Assembly: GCF_049651025.1 (NCBI RefSeq) | Contig: NZ_JBASBH010000058.1 | Coordinates: 1 to 56,679, forward strand | DNA: 56,679 bases | Source: Parvibaculum sp049651025 | GTDB taxonomy: Bacteria; Pseudomonadota; Alphaproteobacteria; Parvibaculales; Parvibaculaceae | Direction: 5' to 3' | Shown: one piece after another, positions 8,588 to 17,183 of the stretch | Position numbering within the stretch: the stretch's first letter is position 1 | How the letters are laid out: each line of letters opens with the position of its first letter | Program-made: the position numbers and the translations under genes | Notes under the pieces: model-generated | What the model was told of the DNA's origin: nothing | Database searches by the model: none | What the model saw: the letters and a program-made list of their open reading frames with translations, nothing else

Positions 8588-9442
8588 TTACGGGCAGACC
8601 GACACAACCGCACGGCGGTTCAGCGGCTCACGCACGCCGTCGCCCGTCTGGACTGCGAGGTTCGCCTCGCCATCCGAAGTGACCGAGCAGGTCGACTTGC
8701 CATTGGCCGTGAGCGCGTTGGCGACCGAGGTCGCACGACGATTGCCCAGAGCGTTGTTGTAGGCGTTGCTGCCCGACGTATCGGTGTGACCAACAACCGC
8801 GAAGGCCGGAGTAGCGGACTTCGAGATTTCCTGGATCACAGCCTGTGCTTCTTGCGTCAGGTTGAACTTGTTGAAGCCGAAGTAGATGGTCCAGGGACCG
8901 CCCACGGCAACAGCTGCCCTTGCTTCGCAAGCCGTCAGCGCTTCATAGAAAGCTGCCTTCTCGGCCTTCACGCGTTCCGGCTGAACCGGACCGCCTTCGC
9001 CACCGAGCCACGAGCCATTGTTGCCGAGCTTATTGTCGCTCGCCTGCTCAACCCAGCCGTCATAGTAACGCTGCGCCTTGGCGCATTCGCAAGCACGGGG
9101 GCCAGTGCGACCACCATTATCGAGCGCTGCGAGCAGCTTCGCACGCGCGTCCTGCAGCTCAGGCAGGTCGGATGCGAGCACGCCACGCGTGGAAGGATCC
9201 CAAGGAAGCACCGTCTCGCCAGCGGCCGCAGCGCGACCCTTTGCAACGATAGCGGCTGTGTCGACCCAATTGCAGTCGACATAAGCTTCAGAGGTCGCCC
9301 TCTCCTGATATTCGCGAGCCAGACACGCGTTGAAGGAGTCGCCGCTGATCGTTTCATGCAGATACGATTCAGCAGTCCAGGTGCCGCAGCCTGCAAGCAC
9401 GAGGAAAGTCCCCATCGCTATAAGGCGGGATATCATTTTCAT
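8588..9442 (-). CDS. OmpA-family lipoprotein
   Basis: A 284-residue outer-membrane lipoprotein. The signal peptide ends in a lipobox LAGC with the lipidated Cys at residue 19. A Cys-rich middle part of unknown fold follows, and the C-terminal ~100 residues are an OmpA-like peptidoglycan-binding domain (FGFNKFNLT start, then VVGHTDTSGS...NRRA). It probably tethers the outer membrane to the cell wall. GGAG stands six bases before the ATG at 9442. It is monocistronic, with a strong terminator. The domain order is unlike Pal, so no symbol is given. Confidence 0.88.
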   Translation of the reverse strand: MKMISRLIAMGTFLVLAGCGTWTAESYLHETISGDSFNACLAREYQERATSEAYVDCNWVDTAAIVAKGRAAAAGETVLPWDPSTRGVLASDLPELQDARAKLLAALDNGGRTGPRACECAKAQRYYDGWVEQASDNKLGNNGSWLGGEGGPVQPERVKAEKAAFYEALTACEARAAVAVGGPWTIYFGFNKFNLTQEAQAVIQEISKSATPAFAVVGHTDTSGSNAYNNALGNRRATSVANALTANGKSTCSVTSDGEANLAVQTGDGVREPLNRRAVVSVCP

Positions 9443-9790
9443 CCCAATCTCCGTCGTTATTTATGCTCAACCGCCCGACTTCGTGACGGGAGGCCCGGAC
9501 CCCACCGGTATCTAACATCAGGCAATCTAATCGCATGGAACCCGACCGACCATCAACCGGATTTGCCAATTTCCCTTAAGTTCGAGCCTCAAAGTTACAC
9601 GATGGCAACACTATTCCGTATCCGAGACGATTTCACCCGGGGCCAATTTGGGGAGTTATTGACCCAGTTTTATGGAAGAAACCTACGCTCCGAAGGTTGC
9701 CATAGGATTAAGATGGTCTTTACCACTTCGCCCCAATATGGGCCAGGTAGATGCATATGACCCGCATTCCCTGAACCATCGAGGCACGTA
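9443..9790. other. Intergenic region between divergent genes
   Basis: 348 bases between the OmpA-like lipoprotein (minus) and the NtrC-type regulator (plus). It must hold both promoters. I see no GGAAC/CGTT stress element, no long hairpin and no convincing small gene. Confidence 0.6.
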
Positions 9791-11302
9791 ATGACTCAGG
9801 CCATACTGATCGTCGACGACGACCCTGCACAGAGACGCATTCTGGAAGAGGTCGTGAATCGCGATGGTTATCGCGCCGTCTCGGTAGACGGCGGCGCGGC
9901 GGCCCTGACCTATCTCGAAGGTCCATCCGGCTCCGAAATTTCCTTGGTGATCCTTGACCTTGTGATGCCCGGCGTCGATGGCATGGAAGTGCTGAAGCGC
10001 GTCCATCCGACGAAGCCCAACCTGCCGGTCATCGTTCTGACGGCGCATGGCGGCATCGAAACGGTGGTCAACGTGATGCGCGAAGGCGCGACCGATTTCG
10101 TCATCAAGCCGGTGAGCCCCGAGCGCCTCCACGTGTCGATGCGCAATGCGCTGAAGGTTAATGCGCTGACGGGTGAAATTTCGCGTTTGCAGAAGAAGCA
10201 GTCAGGCCGCCTGACCTTCTCCGACCTCATCGCGCGCAGCGCCGGAATGGGTCAGGTGATCCGTCTCGGCAAGCGCGCCGCCCAGTCGAACATTCCCATT
10301 CTGATCGAAGGCGAAAGCGGCGTCGGCAAGGAGCTGATCGCCAGCGCCATTCAGGGCGAGAGCGAACGCGCGGGCAAACCCTTCATCACCGTCAATTGCG
10401 GCGCCATCCCGGAAAATCTGGTCGAGAGCATTCTCTTCGGCCATGAGAAAGGCGCCTTCACCGGCGCCAGCGACAAGCATGCCGGCAAGTTTCAGGAAGC
10501 CAGCGGCGGTACGCTTTTCCTCGACGAAATCGGCGAGCTGCCCCTCGACGTGCAGGTGAAACTGTTGCGCGCGCTGCAACAGGGCGAGGTCGATCCCGTC
10601 GGCTCCAAGAAGCCGGTGAAGGTCGATATCCGCCTCATCTCTGCAACGAACCGCGATCTGCTGCAGATGGTGAAGGAAGGCCGCTTCCGCGAAGACCTTT
10701 ACTATCGCCTCAATGTCTTCCCGATGAATGTGCCGCCGCTGCGCGAGCGCAAGGACGACATTCCCGATCTCGTCGCGCATTTCATCCGTCGCCTCGCGGC
10801 GGAAGAAGGCAAGCCCGTGCTCGGCATTTCGCGCGACGCGCTCGCCATGCTTTGCGCCTTCGACTGGCCGGGCAACGTGCGTCAGGTCGAAAACGCCGTC
10901 TTCCGCGCCATCGTGCTTTGCGACGGCGAAATGCTCGAGGCCTCGGACTTTCCGCAGATCGCCAGCATGGTCGACGGCTATGCGGAATCCGCCATGCCGC
11001 GCGCACCCTCGCTCGCGCCTGTCGCCGCGCAGAGCTACGCCGAACCGGCACATGCGCCGATGCGCGAAAACCGGAACACGCTCGCCGAATTCGCGCGCTC
11101 GAATTTCTCCGACGGCATCGCCGTCACGGATGATGCGGGTAATGTGCGCAAGCTCGAAGACATCGAAGCGGAGATGATCCGCCTCGCCATCGAGAAATAT
11201 AAGGGCCACATGACGGAAGTGGCGCGTCGCCTCGGCATTGGCCGTTCGACGCTCTACCGAAAGGTCCGCGAACTTGGCCTTGAAGTCCGCGAAGGCTCCT
11301 GA
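9791..11302 (+). CDS. Sigma-54-dependent NtrC-type response regulator
   Basis: A 503-residue regulator. The receiver domain (residues 1-~120) has phospho-acceptor Asp56 in LVILDLVMPG. The AAA+ domain carries the Walker A motif GESGVGKE at 174 and the sigma-54 contact loop GAFTGA at 221-226. A Fis-type helix-turn-helix (TEVARRLGIGRSTLYRKV) lies at the C-terminus. It should activate RpoN-dependent promoters when phosphorylated. No partner kinase or obvious target is adjacent. A linker of ~70 residues rich in Ala/Pro lies between the AAA+ and HTH parts. A terminator hairpin follows the stop. Confidence 0.93.
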   Translation: MTQAILIVDDDPAQRRILEEVVNRDGYRAVSVDGGAAALTYLEGPSGSEISLVILDLVMPGVDGMEVLKRVHPTKPNLPVIVLTAHGGIETVVNVMREGATDFVIKPVSPERLHVSMRNALKVNALTGEISRLQKKQSGRLTFSDLIARSAGMGQVIRLGKRAAQSNIPILIEGESGVGKELIASAIQGESERAGKPFITVNCGAIPENLVESILFGHEKGAFTGASDKHAGKFQEASGGTLFLDEIGELPLDVQVKLLRALQQGEVDPVGSKKPVKVDIRLISATNRDLLQMVKEGRFREDLYYRLNVFPMNVPPLRERKDDIPDLVAHFIRRLAAEEGKPVLGISRDALAMLCAFDWPGNVRQVENAVFRAIVLCDGEMLEASDFPQIASMVDGYAESAMPRAPSLAPVAAQSYAEPAHAPMRENRNTLAEFARSNFSDGIAVTDDAGNVRKLEDIEAEMIRLAIEKYKGHMTEVARRLGIGRSTLYRKVRELGLEVREGS

Positions 11303-11326
11303 TCGGCCTCACATAATCGCAAGCGG

Positions 11327-11357
11327 AACGGCGCGGGATAGCATCTCGCGCCGTTTT
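11327..11357 (+). terminator. Terminator of the NtrC-type gene
   Basis: Nine-base arms AACGGCGCG and CGCGCCGTT with an 11-base loop are followed by TTTT, 25 bases after the regulator stop. The left arm contains GGAAC and the right arm CGTT, but their 22-base spacing is wrong for an EcfG promoter. Confidence 0.75.
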
Positions 11358-11453
11358 GCCGTCCGGAGGGGCCATATGGCACACCATTGATCCCATTGCG
11401 CGAAGAGTGCTATCTCCTCCCCTCCGCATTGCACAATAGAAGTTTCGCCCAAA

Positions 11454-13106
11454 ATGAAGATGGCGCCCGTTACCTTCCTGCTGGGCCTCGTGGCAACCGC
11501 ACTGATAACGGTTTTCATCTGGAAATTCCTGGGCGCGCCCGTCGACATGGTCGATGCGCCCGCGGGAAAGGTGCATTGCGTCAGCTATACGCCCTATCGC
11601 GGCAGCGACACGCCCTTCAATCCCGATTTCATCGCCGATCCCGCCCGCATCGAAGCCGATCTCGTGCTGCTTTCGAGTGTGACCGATTGCGTCCGCATCT
11701 ACAGCGTCGATCTCGGCCTTGCCGCGACCGTGCCGCTTGCTGCCAAGCACGGCATGCAGGTGCTCCTCGGCATCTGGATCGGGATGGACGAGGAGAAAAA
11801 CGCAAAGCAGATCGCGCAGGCGATCGAGCTTGCCAATGCCTATCCCAAGGCGATCCGCGCCATCATCGTCGGCAATGAAGTGCTGCTGCGCGGCGAACAG
11901 ACGCCCGACGATCTGGTGCGCTATCTGAAAACGGTGAAGGAAGCGACGGGCCTGCCCGTGACCTATGCCGATGTGACGGATTTCTGGATGAAGGCGCCGC
12001 CGGCGCTTGCCGACGCAGCCGACTTCGTCACGATCCATATTCTTCCCTATTGGGAGAACAATCCGACCTCGGCGGCCGAAGGCGTCAACTACCTGAAAAG
12101 CGTGCGCGAGGATGTCGCCGCGCATTTTCCGGGCAAACGCATATTCATCGGCGAAACGGGGTTTCCGAGCCATGGTCGCGAGCGCGGCGGCGCCGTGCCG
12201 TCGATCGTTTCCGAAGCGCGCTATCTGCGTGAATTCGCAGCCTATGCCGAAAGTGTCGACCTCGATTATAATTTGATCGAAGCCTTCGACCAGCCATGGA
12301 AGCGCGCGCTGGAAGGCACGGTCGGCGGTCACTGGGGTTTCTTCACCACCGATCGCGAACCGAAATTTCCCTGGACCGGCCCCGTTTCCGAACATCCAAA
12401 ATGGCGTCTTGAAGCAGGCTCAAGCTTCGCGCTTTCGCTTCTCGTGCTGATGATCATGGCTTGGCGCGGCGGCAAGCCCGAAGCGCTGGGCGGCCTTGCC
12501 GCAGGCTTCGGCGCGGGCTTTGCGGGCACGGCGCTTCTCCTTCAGGCCGAGCATTCGATCGTGGCGTGGCGCACGCCGCTCGAAGGTGCCGTCGAATTGC
12601 TGCTCTTTGCCCAGTCGCTCGCCGTCGTCGTTTTCGTTTTGCCCGAGATCACCAAGAAGCGTCAGGCAGCCGGGCCCATGCCGATTGCCGCGACCCTCGA
12701 CTGGCTGCGCGCGCCGAACCGCGCCTGTCTTGGAATGCCGCTCTATCTGGGGCTGACGCAGCTCGCCGTGGCATTCTCCGCCATGGTTGTTTCGATGGGC
12801 CTGAGCTTCGACAATCGCTATCGCGATTTTCCGCTCGCCGCCTTCGGCCTTGCGGCACTGAGCCTTGCGCTGCTCGCGCTCAATCGCGGCGACCACAAGC
12901 GCGCGCTGCCGAACCGCCGCGAGGAAACGCTGTTCGCGCTGCTCTTCATCGTCAATGCCGGCGTGATTGCCTTCAATGAAGGCCCGCACAACGCCGAAGC
13001 GCTGACCTGGTGCCTGCTCAACCTGCTGTTTGCACTGCCATGGATCGGCAATCTGAAAGCGGCCGTGTTCGGCGTCTTCAGCTCCGCGGCAGACGCAAAA
13101 GCGTAA
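11454..13106 (+). CDS. Membrane-anchored GH17-type glycosidase
   Basis: A 550-residue membrane protein. One N-terminal helix (residues ~5-27) leads to an extracytoplasmic TIM-barrel of glycoside hydrolase family 17 (residues ~38-310). The likely acid/base is Glu142 in GNEVLLR and the likely nucleophile Glu234 in FIGETGFPSH. About seven hydrophobic helices follow (residues ~325-540). GH17 enzymes act on beta-1,3-glucans; bacterial versions with membrane tails are associated with cyclic beta-glucan or exopolysaccharide synthesis. It could be a hydrolase or a glucan transferase. The start has no strong ribosome binding site. Its 3' end overlaps the convergent gene at 13078 by 29 bases. Confidence 0.82.
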   Translation: MKMAPVTFLLGLVATALITVFIWKFLGAPVDMVDAPAGKVHCVSYTPYRGSDTPFNPDFIADPARIEADLVLLSSVTDCVRIYSVDLGLAATVPLAAKHGMQVLLGIWIGMDEEKNAKQIAQAIELANAYPKAIRAIIVGNEVLLRGEQTPDDLVRYLKTVKEATGLPVTYADVTDFWMKAPPALADAADFVTIHILPYWENNPTSAAEGVNYLKSVREDVAAHFPGKRIFIGETGFPSHGRERGGAVPSIVSEARYLREFAAYAESVDLDYNLIEAFDQPWKRALEGTVGGHWGFFTTDREPKFPWTGPVSEHPKWRLEAGSSFALSLLVLMIMAWRGGKPEALGGLAAGFGAGFAGTALLLQAEHSIVAWRTPLEGAVELLLFAQSLAVVVFVLPEITKKRQAAGPMPIAATLDWLRAPNRACLGMPLYLGLTQLAVAFSAMVVSMGLSFDNRYRDFPLAAFGLAALSLALLALNRGDHKRALPNRREETLFALLFIVNAGVIAFNEGPHNAEALTWCLLNLLFALPWIGNLKAAVFGVFSSAADAKA

Positions 13107-13467
13107 GCACCAGACCGACCGCGGCATATTCCGAATTGTAGAGCACGAGCCCGACAAGGCTCATCGAGAAGCCGAGCCAGATCGCCCAGCGCCAGCCGAA
13201 GGCGATGGCGGCAAGGCCGCCTGCAAGGCCGAGCCAGCCCCAGACCTTCCATATATGCATCATCACGACGGCCTGACGCGGCTCGCACCACCAGGGTCCG
13301 GTGTCATCGGCGCAGGCTATGCCGATGGCATGGGGTTCGATCACGAGATAGCGCATCAAAAGGGCGGCGGCGAGAATGGCCGCCCCGGCAACGAGCCAGG
13401 ACGCGATGCGGGAACGGGGCCATGAATGCGCGGCATCGGTCACGAAATTTCTCCAGCGATAGCGCAA
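13078..13467 (-). CDS. Small integral membrane protein, unknown function
   Basis: A 129-residue protein with about four hydrophobic helices and a short segment bearing two Cys (ACADDTGPWWCEP) in the first external loop, which could form a disulfide. I do not recognise a family. It is convergent with the GH17 gene and overlaps its end. It lies upstream of nothing obvious on the minus strand; otsA, on the same strand, lies on its other side. Confidence 0.65.
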   Translation of the reverse strand: MRYRWRNFVTDAAHSWPRSRIASWLVAGAAILAAALLMRYLVIEPHAIGIACADDTGPWWCEPRQAVVMMHIWKVWGWLGLAGGLAAIAFGWRWAIWLGFSMSLVGLVLYNSEYAAVGLVLTLLRLPRS

Positions 13468-13529
13468 GGAGCATTCCCCTGCCCGCTCGCTATAGCAGGT
13501 CGCAAGCGCCGGAAGAAGATGAAGACGAT

Positions 13530-15014
13530 CTAGGCTGCCGGAAAGGATATATGGCGGGATACCCCGCCGCCGCTGCTTGCGTCGCTCCCGCCGCGCGAAC
13601 CCGCCTTTTTCGCCAAAGACGCAGGCTGCCGGGATGCATCGCCCGCCGACAGGGCGGACAGGAACCGCGCCGCCCAGCGATGAATGTCGTTTTCTTCGAC
13701 GATCTTCATCATGCCCGCATGGCGCCTGCGCCGTTCATCCAGCGGCATTTCAAGCGCACGCTTCAGCGCCGCCGCCACGGCTTCCGCCTCATGTGGATTG
13801 ACGAGCAAGGCGCCGTCGCCAAGCTCGAAGGCGGCACCCGCAAATTGCGACAGAATGAGAACGCCCGGATCGGCGGGATCCTGCGCGGCGACATATTCCT
13901 TGGCGACGAGGTTCATACCGTCGCGCAAGGGCGTGACGAGGCCGACATCGGCCATGCGATAAAGACCGGCAAGCGCCGTGCGCGAATAGCTGCGATTGAT
14001 ATAGCGGATCGGCGTCCAGATCGCCTCGCCATAGTCGCCGTTCACCTGCCCCGTCTTGGCGTTGATCTGGTGTTCCATGTCGGCATATTCCTGCACCTCG
14101 GAACGGCTCTTCGGCGTGATCTGCAGATAGGTGACGCGGTTGTGCCAATCCTCGTTCGCAGCGAGAAAGCGCTCAAAGGCGTCCATGCGCTCTGGAATGC
14201 CTTTCGAATAATCGAGCCTGTCGACGCCTATGACGAGGCTGCGGCCCGACATGCTTTCTCGTACCTCCTTGACGAAGGAGGAACGGCTGATGCGCCGCGC
14301 ACAACGGGCGAAAACCTCCGTCTCGATGCCGACCGGAAACGCGCCGATCCGAACCTGCCTGTCAGGAAATTCAAAAAGATGATCACCGTCGATCTCGCGC
14401 CCGCCAAGCAGCGCGAAATAACGCGCGAGATTCTCGCGGTCGTTTTCGGTCTGAACGCCGACGAGATCGTATTGCGTCAATGCGGCGCTGACTTCCAGAT
14501 GATGCGGCAATGCCTGAATGATTTCGAGCGAGGGAAAAGGAATGTGCAGGAAGAAGCCGATCTTGTTGCGGTGACCGCGCTCGCGCAGAAATTTTGCCAG
14601 CGGCATCAGATGATAATCGTGAATCCACACGACATCGTCGGGCTTCAGAAAACGCGAAACATGTTCGGCGAATTCTTCATTGACGCGCATATAGCCGGAC
14701 AGATCGGCACGTGAAAATTCCGCGAGATCGACGCGGTAATGCATCAGGGGCCAGAGCACGCGATTGGCAAAGCCGTGATAATATTCCTGAAGATCGTCAG
14801 GCGACAGATCGGTGACGCAATAATCGATATTGTTGCTGGTCGTGACCTCAGGCGTGAGCGAAGGCGTCTCGCTGACGTGCCCGCTCCAGCCGAACCAGAC
14901 GCCGCCGCGTTCACGCAAGGCGGAGTTGATGGCAACGGCAAGCCCGCCTGCTGCCTTTGCCCGCCCCGCTTGCGGCACTGCGACCCTGTTTGAAACGACG
15001 ATAAGACGTGACAC
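13530..15014 (-). CDS. otsA: Trehalose-6-phosphate synthase
   Basis: A 494-residue GT20 glycosyltransferase that makes trehalose 6-phosphate from UDP-glucose and glucose 6-phosphate. It shows the N-terminal SNRVA...GGLA nucleotide-sugar loop, the HDYHLMPL and IPFPS blocks and VDRLDYSKGIPER, all typical of OtsA. The last ~30 residues are a Ser/Gly/Ala-rich tail. It follows otsB by three bases, so the pair is one operon. An EcfG-type promoter precedes otsB, linking trehalose synthesis to the stress response encoded next door. Confidence 0.96.
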   Translation of the reverse strand: MSRLIVVSNRVAVPQAGRAKAAGGLAVAINSALRERGGVWFGWSGHVSETPSLTPEVTTSNNIDYCVTDLSPDDLQEYYHGFANRVLWPLMHYRVDLAEFSRADLSGYMRVNEEFAEHVSRFLKPDDVVWIHDYHLMPLAKFLRERGHRNKIGFFLHIPFPSLEIIQALPHHLEVSAALTQYDLVGVQTENDRENLARYFALLGGREIDGDHLFEFPDRQVRIGAFPVGIETEVFARCARRISRSSFVKEVRESMSGRSLVIGVDRLDYSKGIPERMDAFERFLAANEDWHNRVTYLQITPKSRSEVQEYADMEHQINAKTGQVNGDYGEAIWTPIRYINRSYSRTALAGLYRMADVGLVTPLRDGMNLVAKEYVAAQDPADPGVLILSQFAGAAFELGDGALLVNPHEAEAVAAALKRALEMPLDERRRRHAGMMKIVEENDIHRWAARFLSALSAGDASRQPASLAKKAGSRGGSDASSGGGVSRHISFPAA

Positions 15015-15017
15015 CAG

Positions 15018-15830
15018 CTACACTCCAGTTTTTCTATTCGGCAACAATGAAACGGACGGGCCTGACCATTCGCTCGCGACCAGCGCCAGCCAGCGGCGCA
15101 CATCTTCGGCTTGATCGAAACGCCCGCTTGCTCCCTCGACATCGCGCCCGACGGAAAAGCCATAGCCGCCTCGCGCTATGGCGGTCCTGAAACCTGCTTC
15201 ATCCGTTACATCGTCGCCGATCATCACGGGCAAACGGCCGTGAAAGGCGGCGGTGTCTAGGAATGCGGCGACCGCCGTTCCCTTGTCGTAACCCTTGTGC
15301 TTCACCTCGAAAACGAAATGACCGGGCAGAATAACGAGACGCGGATCGGCCTGACGCGCAAGTTCGCTATCGATTGCGGCAAGCATCTCGATGCGCCGGT
15401 CGGCACAGGCGCGATAATGCATGGCGACGCTCGCGCCCTTATCCTCGACTATTGCGCCCGGAAAATGCTGAGCGAGCGCGACAAGTTTCCTGCGCAAATC
15501 GACACGAAGGAGAGCAGATGGCGCCTGCACGACCTCTGCATCGGGCACGAACCGCAATTCCGCGCCGTGAACCCCCGCCGTGCAAAGCCGCAACGGATGG
15601 AAAAGCCTGTCGATGGCATCGACGCTGCGACCGCTGATCAGCGCAAGCGCACCATGTAGTTTTTGCGTAGCGCGAAGAAGGTCGCCACGAAGGGATTGAG
15701 GCACGGCCACATCTTGAGGTCGCGGCGCGAGATCGATAAGCGTGCCGTCAACATCGAGAAAAAGACAAATCTCGTCAGACAAAAGTTTCTGTCCCATTTC
15801 GTCAGATATGAGGTTGATCGCGACGAGCAT
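15018..15830 (-). CDS. otsB: Trehalose-6-phosphate phosphatase
   Basis: A 270-residue HAD-superfamily phosphatase. The DVDGT motif at residues 26-30 holds the nucleophile Asp26 and acid/base Asp28. Later motifs include LISGRS and GDDVTDE, the latter binding Mg2+. It removes phosphate from the OtsA product to yield trehalose, an osmo- and desiccation protectant. The ATG at 15830 has a weak AAGG-like site upstream; a second Met twelve codons in is an alternative start. An EcfG-type promoter lies about 78-103 bases upstream. Confidence 0.94.
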   Translation of the reverse strand: MLVAINLISDEMGQKLLSDEICLFLDVDGTLIDLAPRPQDVAVPQSLRGDLLRATQKLHGALALISGRSVDAIDRLFHPLRLCTAGVHGAELRFVPDAEVVQAPSALLRVDLRRKLVALAQHFPGAIVEDKGASVAMHYRACADRRIEMLAAIDSELARQADPRLVILPGHFVFEVKHKGYDKGTAVAAFLDTAAFHGRLPVMIGDDVTDEAGFRTAIARGGYGFSVGRDVEGASGRFDQAEDVRRWLALVASEWSGPSVSLLPNRKTGV

Positions 15831-15907
15831 TCCGCGCCTTAACCCGCAGAAATATGGGCGCTGAAATGACGTGGTGCCGCGGAGACAAACGACCGGGTTA
15901 CGGATTT

Positions 15908-15933
15908 AACGCGCAGGCGCTCCGTTTGGTTCC
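15908..15933 (-). promoter_or_regulatory. EcfG-type promoter for otsBA
   Basis: On the minus strand GGAAC (15933-15929) is followed after 17 bases by CGTT (15911-15908). This matches the alphaproteobacterial general stress sigma-factor consensus GGAAC-N16/17-CGTT, pointing into otsB. Confidence 0.8.
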
Positions 15934-15985
15934 GATTTAATTGAATTTACGAGAACCGGCGCGTGCACCGCACAACAAGGGGTAT

Positions 15986-16011
15986 GGAAACAAATCGCCG
16001 CCTCGCTCGTT
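15986..16011 (+). promoter_or_regulatory. Near-consensus EcfG-type promoter for the entericidin
   Basis: GGAAA (15986-15990), 17 bases, then CGTT (16008-16011). There is one mismatch in the -35 element. It faces the entericidin gene, about 72 bases before its ATG, and is divergent from the otsBA promoter. Confidence 0.55.
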
Positions 16012-16083
16012 TGTTGAATGTCGAGAATATGCAATCGGCCTTCATCTCGGCCGACGACACCATGCGAGAGAAGAGGAAACATC

Positions 16084-16236
16084 ATGAAGAAGAATTTCAC
16101 ACGCGTCGCATTGCTGGTGCTTGTTGCCGGTTATGGCGCTGCGGGCCTTGCCGCTTGCAATACCGTTGAAGGCGCCGGCAAGGACGTGAAGGCGACAGGC
16201 TCGACCATCGAAAACTCGGCGCGCAACGCCAAGTGA
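16084..16236 (+). CDS. Entericidin A/B-family small lipoprotein
   Basis: A 50-residue lipoprotein. A basic N-terminus, a hydrophobic segment and the lipobox-like LAAC put the lipidated Cys at residue 25. The mature part, NTVEGAGKDVKATGSTIENS, is the entericidin signature of small helical membrane lipoproteins. GAGG sits about nine bases before the ATG. Members are stress-induced in many proteobacteria, and the near-consensus EcfG promoter upstream fits. The UPF0391 gene follows after 83 bases on the same strand and may share its transcript. Confidence 0.9.
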   Translation: MKKNFTRVALLVLVAGYGAAGLAACNTVEGAGKDVKATGSTIENSARNAK

Positions 16237-16319
16237 CGAGAAGCTGAAACGGCGCATTGAATTCTTCTTATCCATTGAACAGCGACGTCGCACAAAGGCG
16301 TCGTAGAGAGGAGACGCTC

Positions 16320-16496
16320 ATGTTGTCCTGGGCCATAACATTTCTGATCATCGCACTCATCGCCGGCGTGCTTGGCTTCGGCGGTATCGCCAGCACCTCT
16401 GCGGGCATCGCGCAGATTCTCTTTGTCGTATTTCTGGTTCTGTTTCTGGCGAGCCTCCTGTTCGGCGTCGTCCGTGGACGCCGCCCGCCGGTTTAA
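16320..16496 (+). CDS. UPF0391/DUF1328 small membrane protein
   Basis: A 58-residue protein, almost wholly two transmembrane helices, beginning MLSWAITFLIIALIAGVLGF, then GGIAST, and ending VRGRRPPV. This is the UPF0391 (DUF1328, YtjA-like) family of small inner-membrane proteins of unknown function. A strong GAGGAG site precedes the ATG. It is followed by a bidirectional terminator shared with ecfG. Confidence 0.9.
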   Translation: MLSWAITFLIIALIAGVLGFGGIASTSAGIAQILFVVFLVLFLASLLFGVVRGRRPPV

Positions 16497-16517
16497 ACGA
16501 GCCATATCTAAAACAGG

Positions 16518-16546
16518 AAAGGGGCCCATCGCGTGGGCCCCTTTTT
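16518..16546. terminator. Bidirectional terminator between UPF0391 gene and ecfG
   Basis: An 11-bp perfect stem (AAAGGGGCCCA with its complement) closes a TCGCG loop, with TTTTT on the plus side and TTTCC on the minus side. It lies between two convergent genes and should end both transcripts. Confidence 0.92.
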
Positions 16547-16565
16547 CTTGTCACCGCCGATGAAA

Positions 16566-17183
16566 TCAATGCCCGTCGCCGGACAGGTCGTCGACATTCT
16601 GAAGGATGGTGTCGAGCGCAGATACGGCCGAGAGCGGCTCATCCGTGCGCAGGGCCAACTCGTCTCCTGAAAGCATCCGCTCCACCGCTGTGCGCGCCCG
16701 CGCCACACGGCTTTTGACCGTGCCGATGGCACAGCCGCAAATCTCGGCGGCTTCTTCATAGGAAAATCCGCCCGCGCCGACGAGAACAAGCGCCTCGCGC
16801 TGAGCCGCCGGCAGCTTAAGCAAGGCACGCTGCAAATCGGCAAGCTGCATATATTGTTCCTGGCCTGCAGGCGCCGACAATATCTCTTCGGCTTTCGCGT
16901 CATCCCATTCGCCCGTGAAGCGCGCACGGCGCATTTGCGAGCGAAAGAGATTGCGCAGGATCGTATGCGTCCACGCCGCCATGCTGGTGCCGGCCTCGAA
17001 CCGCTTGCGCGCCGTCCAGGCCTTCAGCATGGTTTCCTGAACGAGATCGTCGGCCATTTCCCGATGCCCGCAAAGGCTTCGCCCGAAGGCGCGCAATTGC
17101 GGGATGACAGCCGCCAGCTCCGTCTTGAAGTCTTCGTCATTGAGATGAATGACATCGGGACGAGGTTGCGGCGCGTCACTCAT
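16566..17183 (-). CDS. ecfG: General stress sigma factor EcfG
   Basis: A 205-residue ECF sigma factor. Region 2 lies at residues ~30-85 (DLVQETMLKAW, then AWTHTILRNLFRSQMRR) and region 4 at ~118-165 (LPAAQREALVLV, then YEEAAEICGCAIGTVKSRVARAR). Together with phyR and nepR within 2 kb this identifies it as EcfG, which drives the alphaproteobacterial stress regulon and is held by NepR. Its ATG overlaps the stop of the truncated Crp/Fnr gene by four bases, though it also has GAGGTG of its own. An EcfG-type promoter upstream of the Crp-like gene predicts autoregulation. Confidence 0.92.
   Translation of the reverse strand: MSDAPQPRPDVIHLNDEDFKTELAAVIPQLRAFGRSLCGHREMADDLVQETMLKAWTARKRFEAGTSMAAWTHTILRNLFRSQMRRARFTGEWDDAKAEEILSAPAGQEQYMQLADLQRALLKLPAAQREALVLVGAGGFSYEEAAEICGCAIGTVKSRVARARTAVERMLSGDELALRTDEPLSAVSALDTILQNVDDLSGDGH

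Noticed and set aside
8417..9760. 447-codon plus-strand frame across the OmpA-like gene and intergenic DNA
   Set aside because: It runs through a strong terminator and a well-supported lipoprotein gene on the other strand and resembles no protein.
11326..11355. GGAAC and CGTT upstream of the GH17 gene
   Set aside because: The spacing is 22 bases, too long for an EcfG promoter; the bases form a terminator stem instead.
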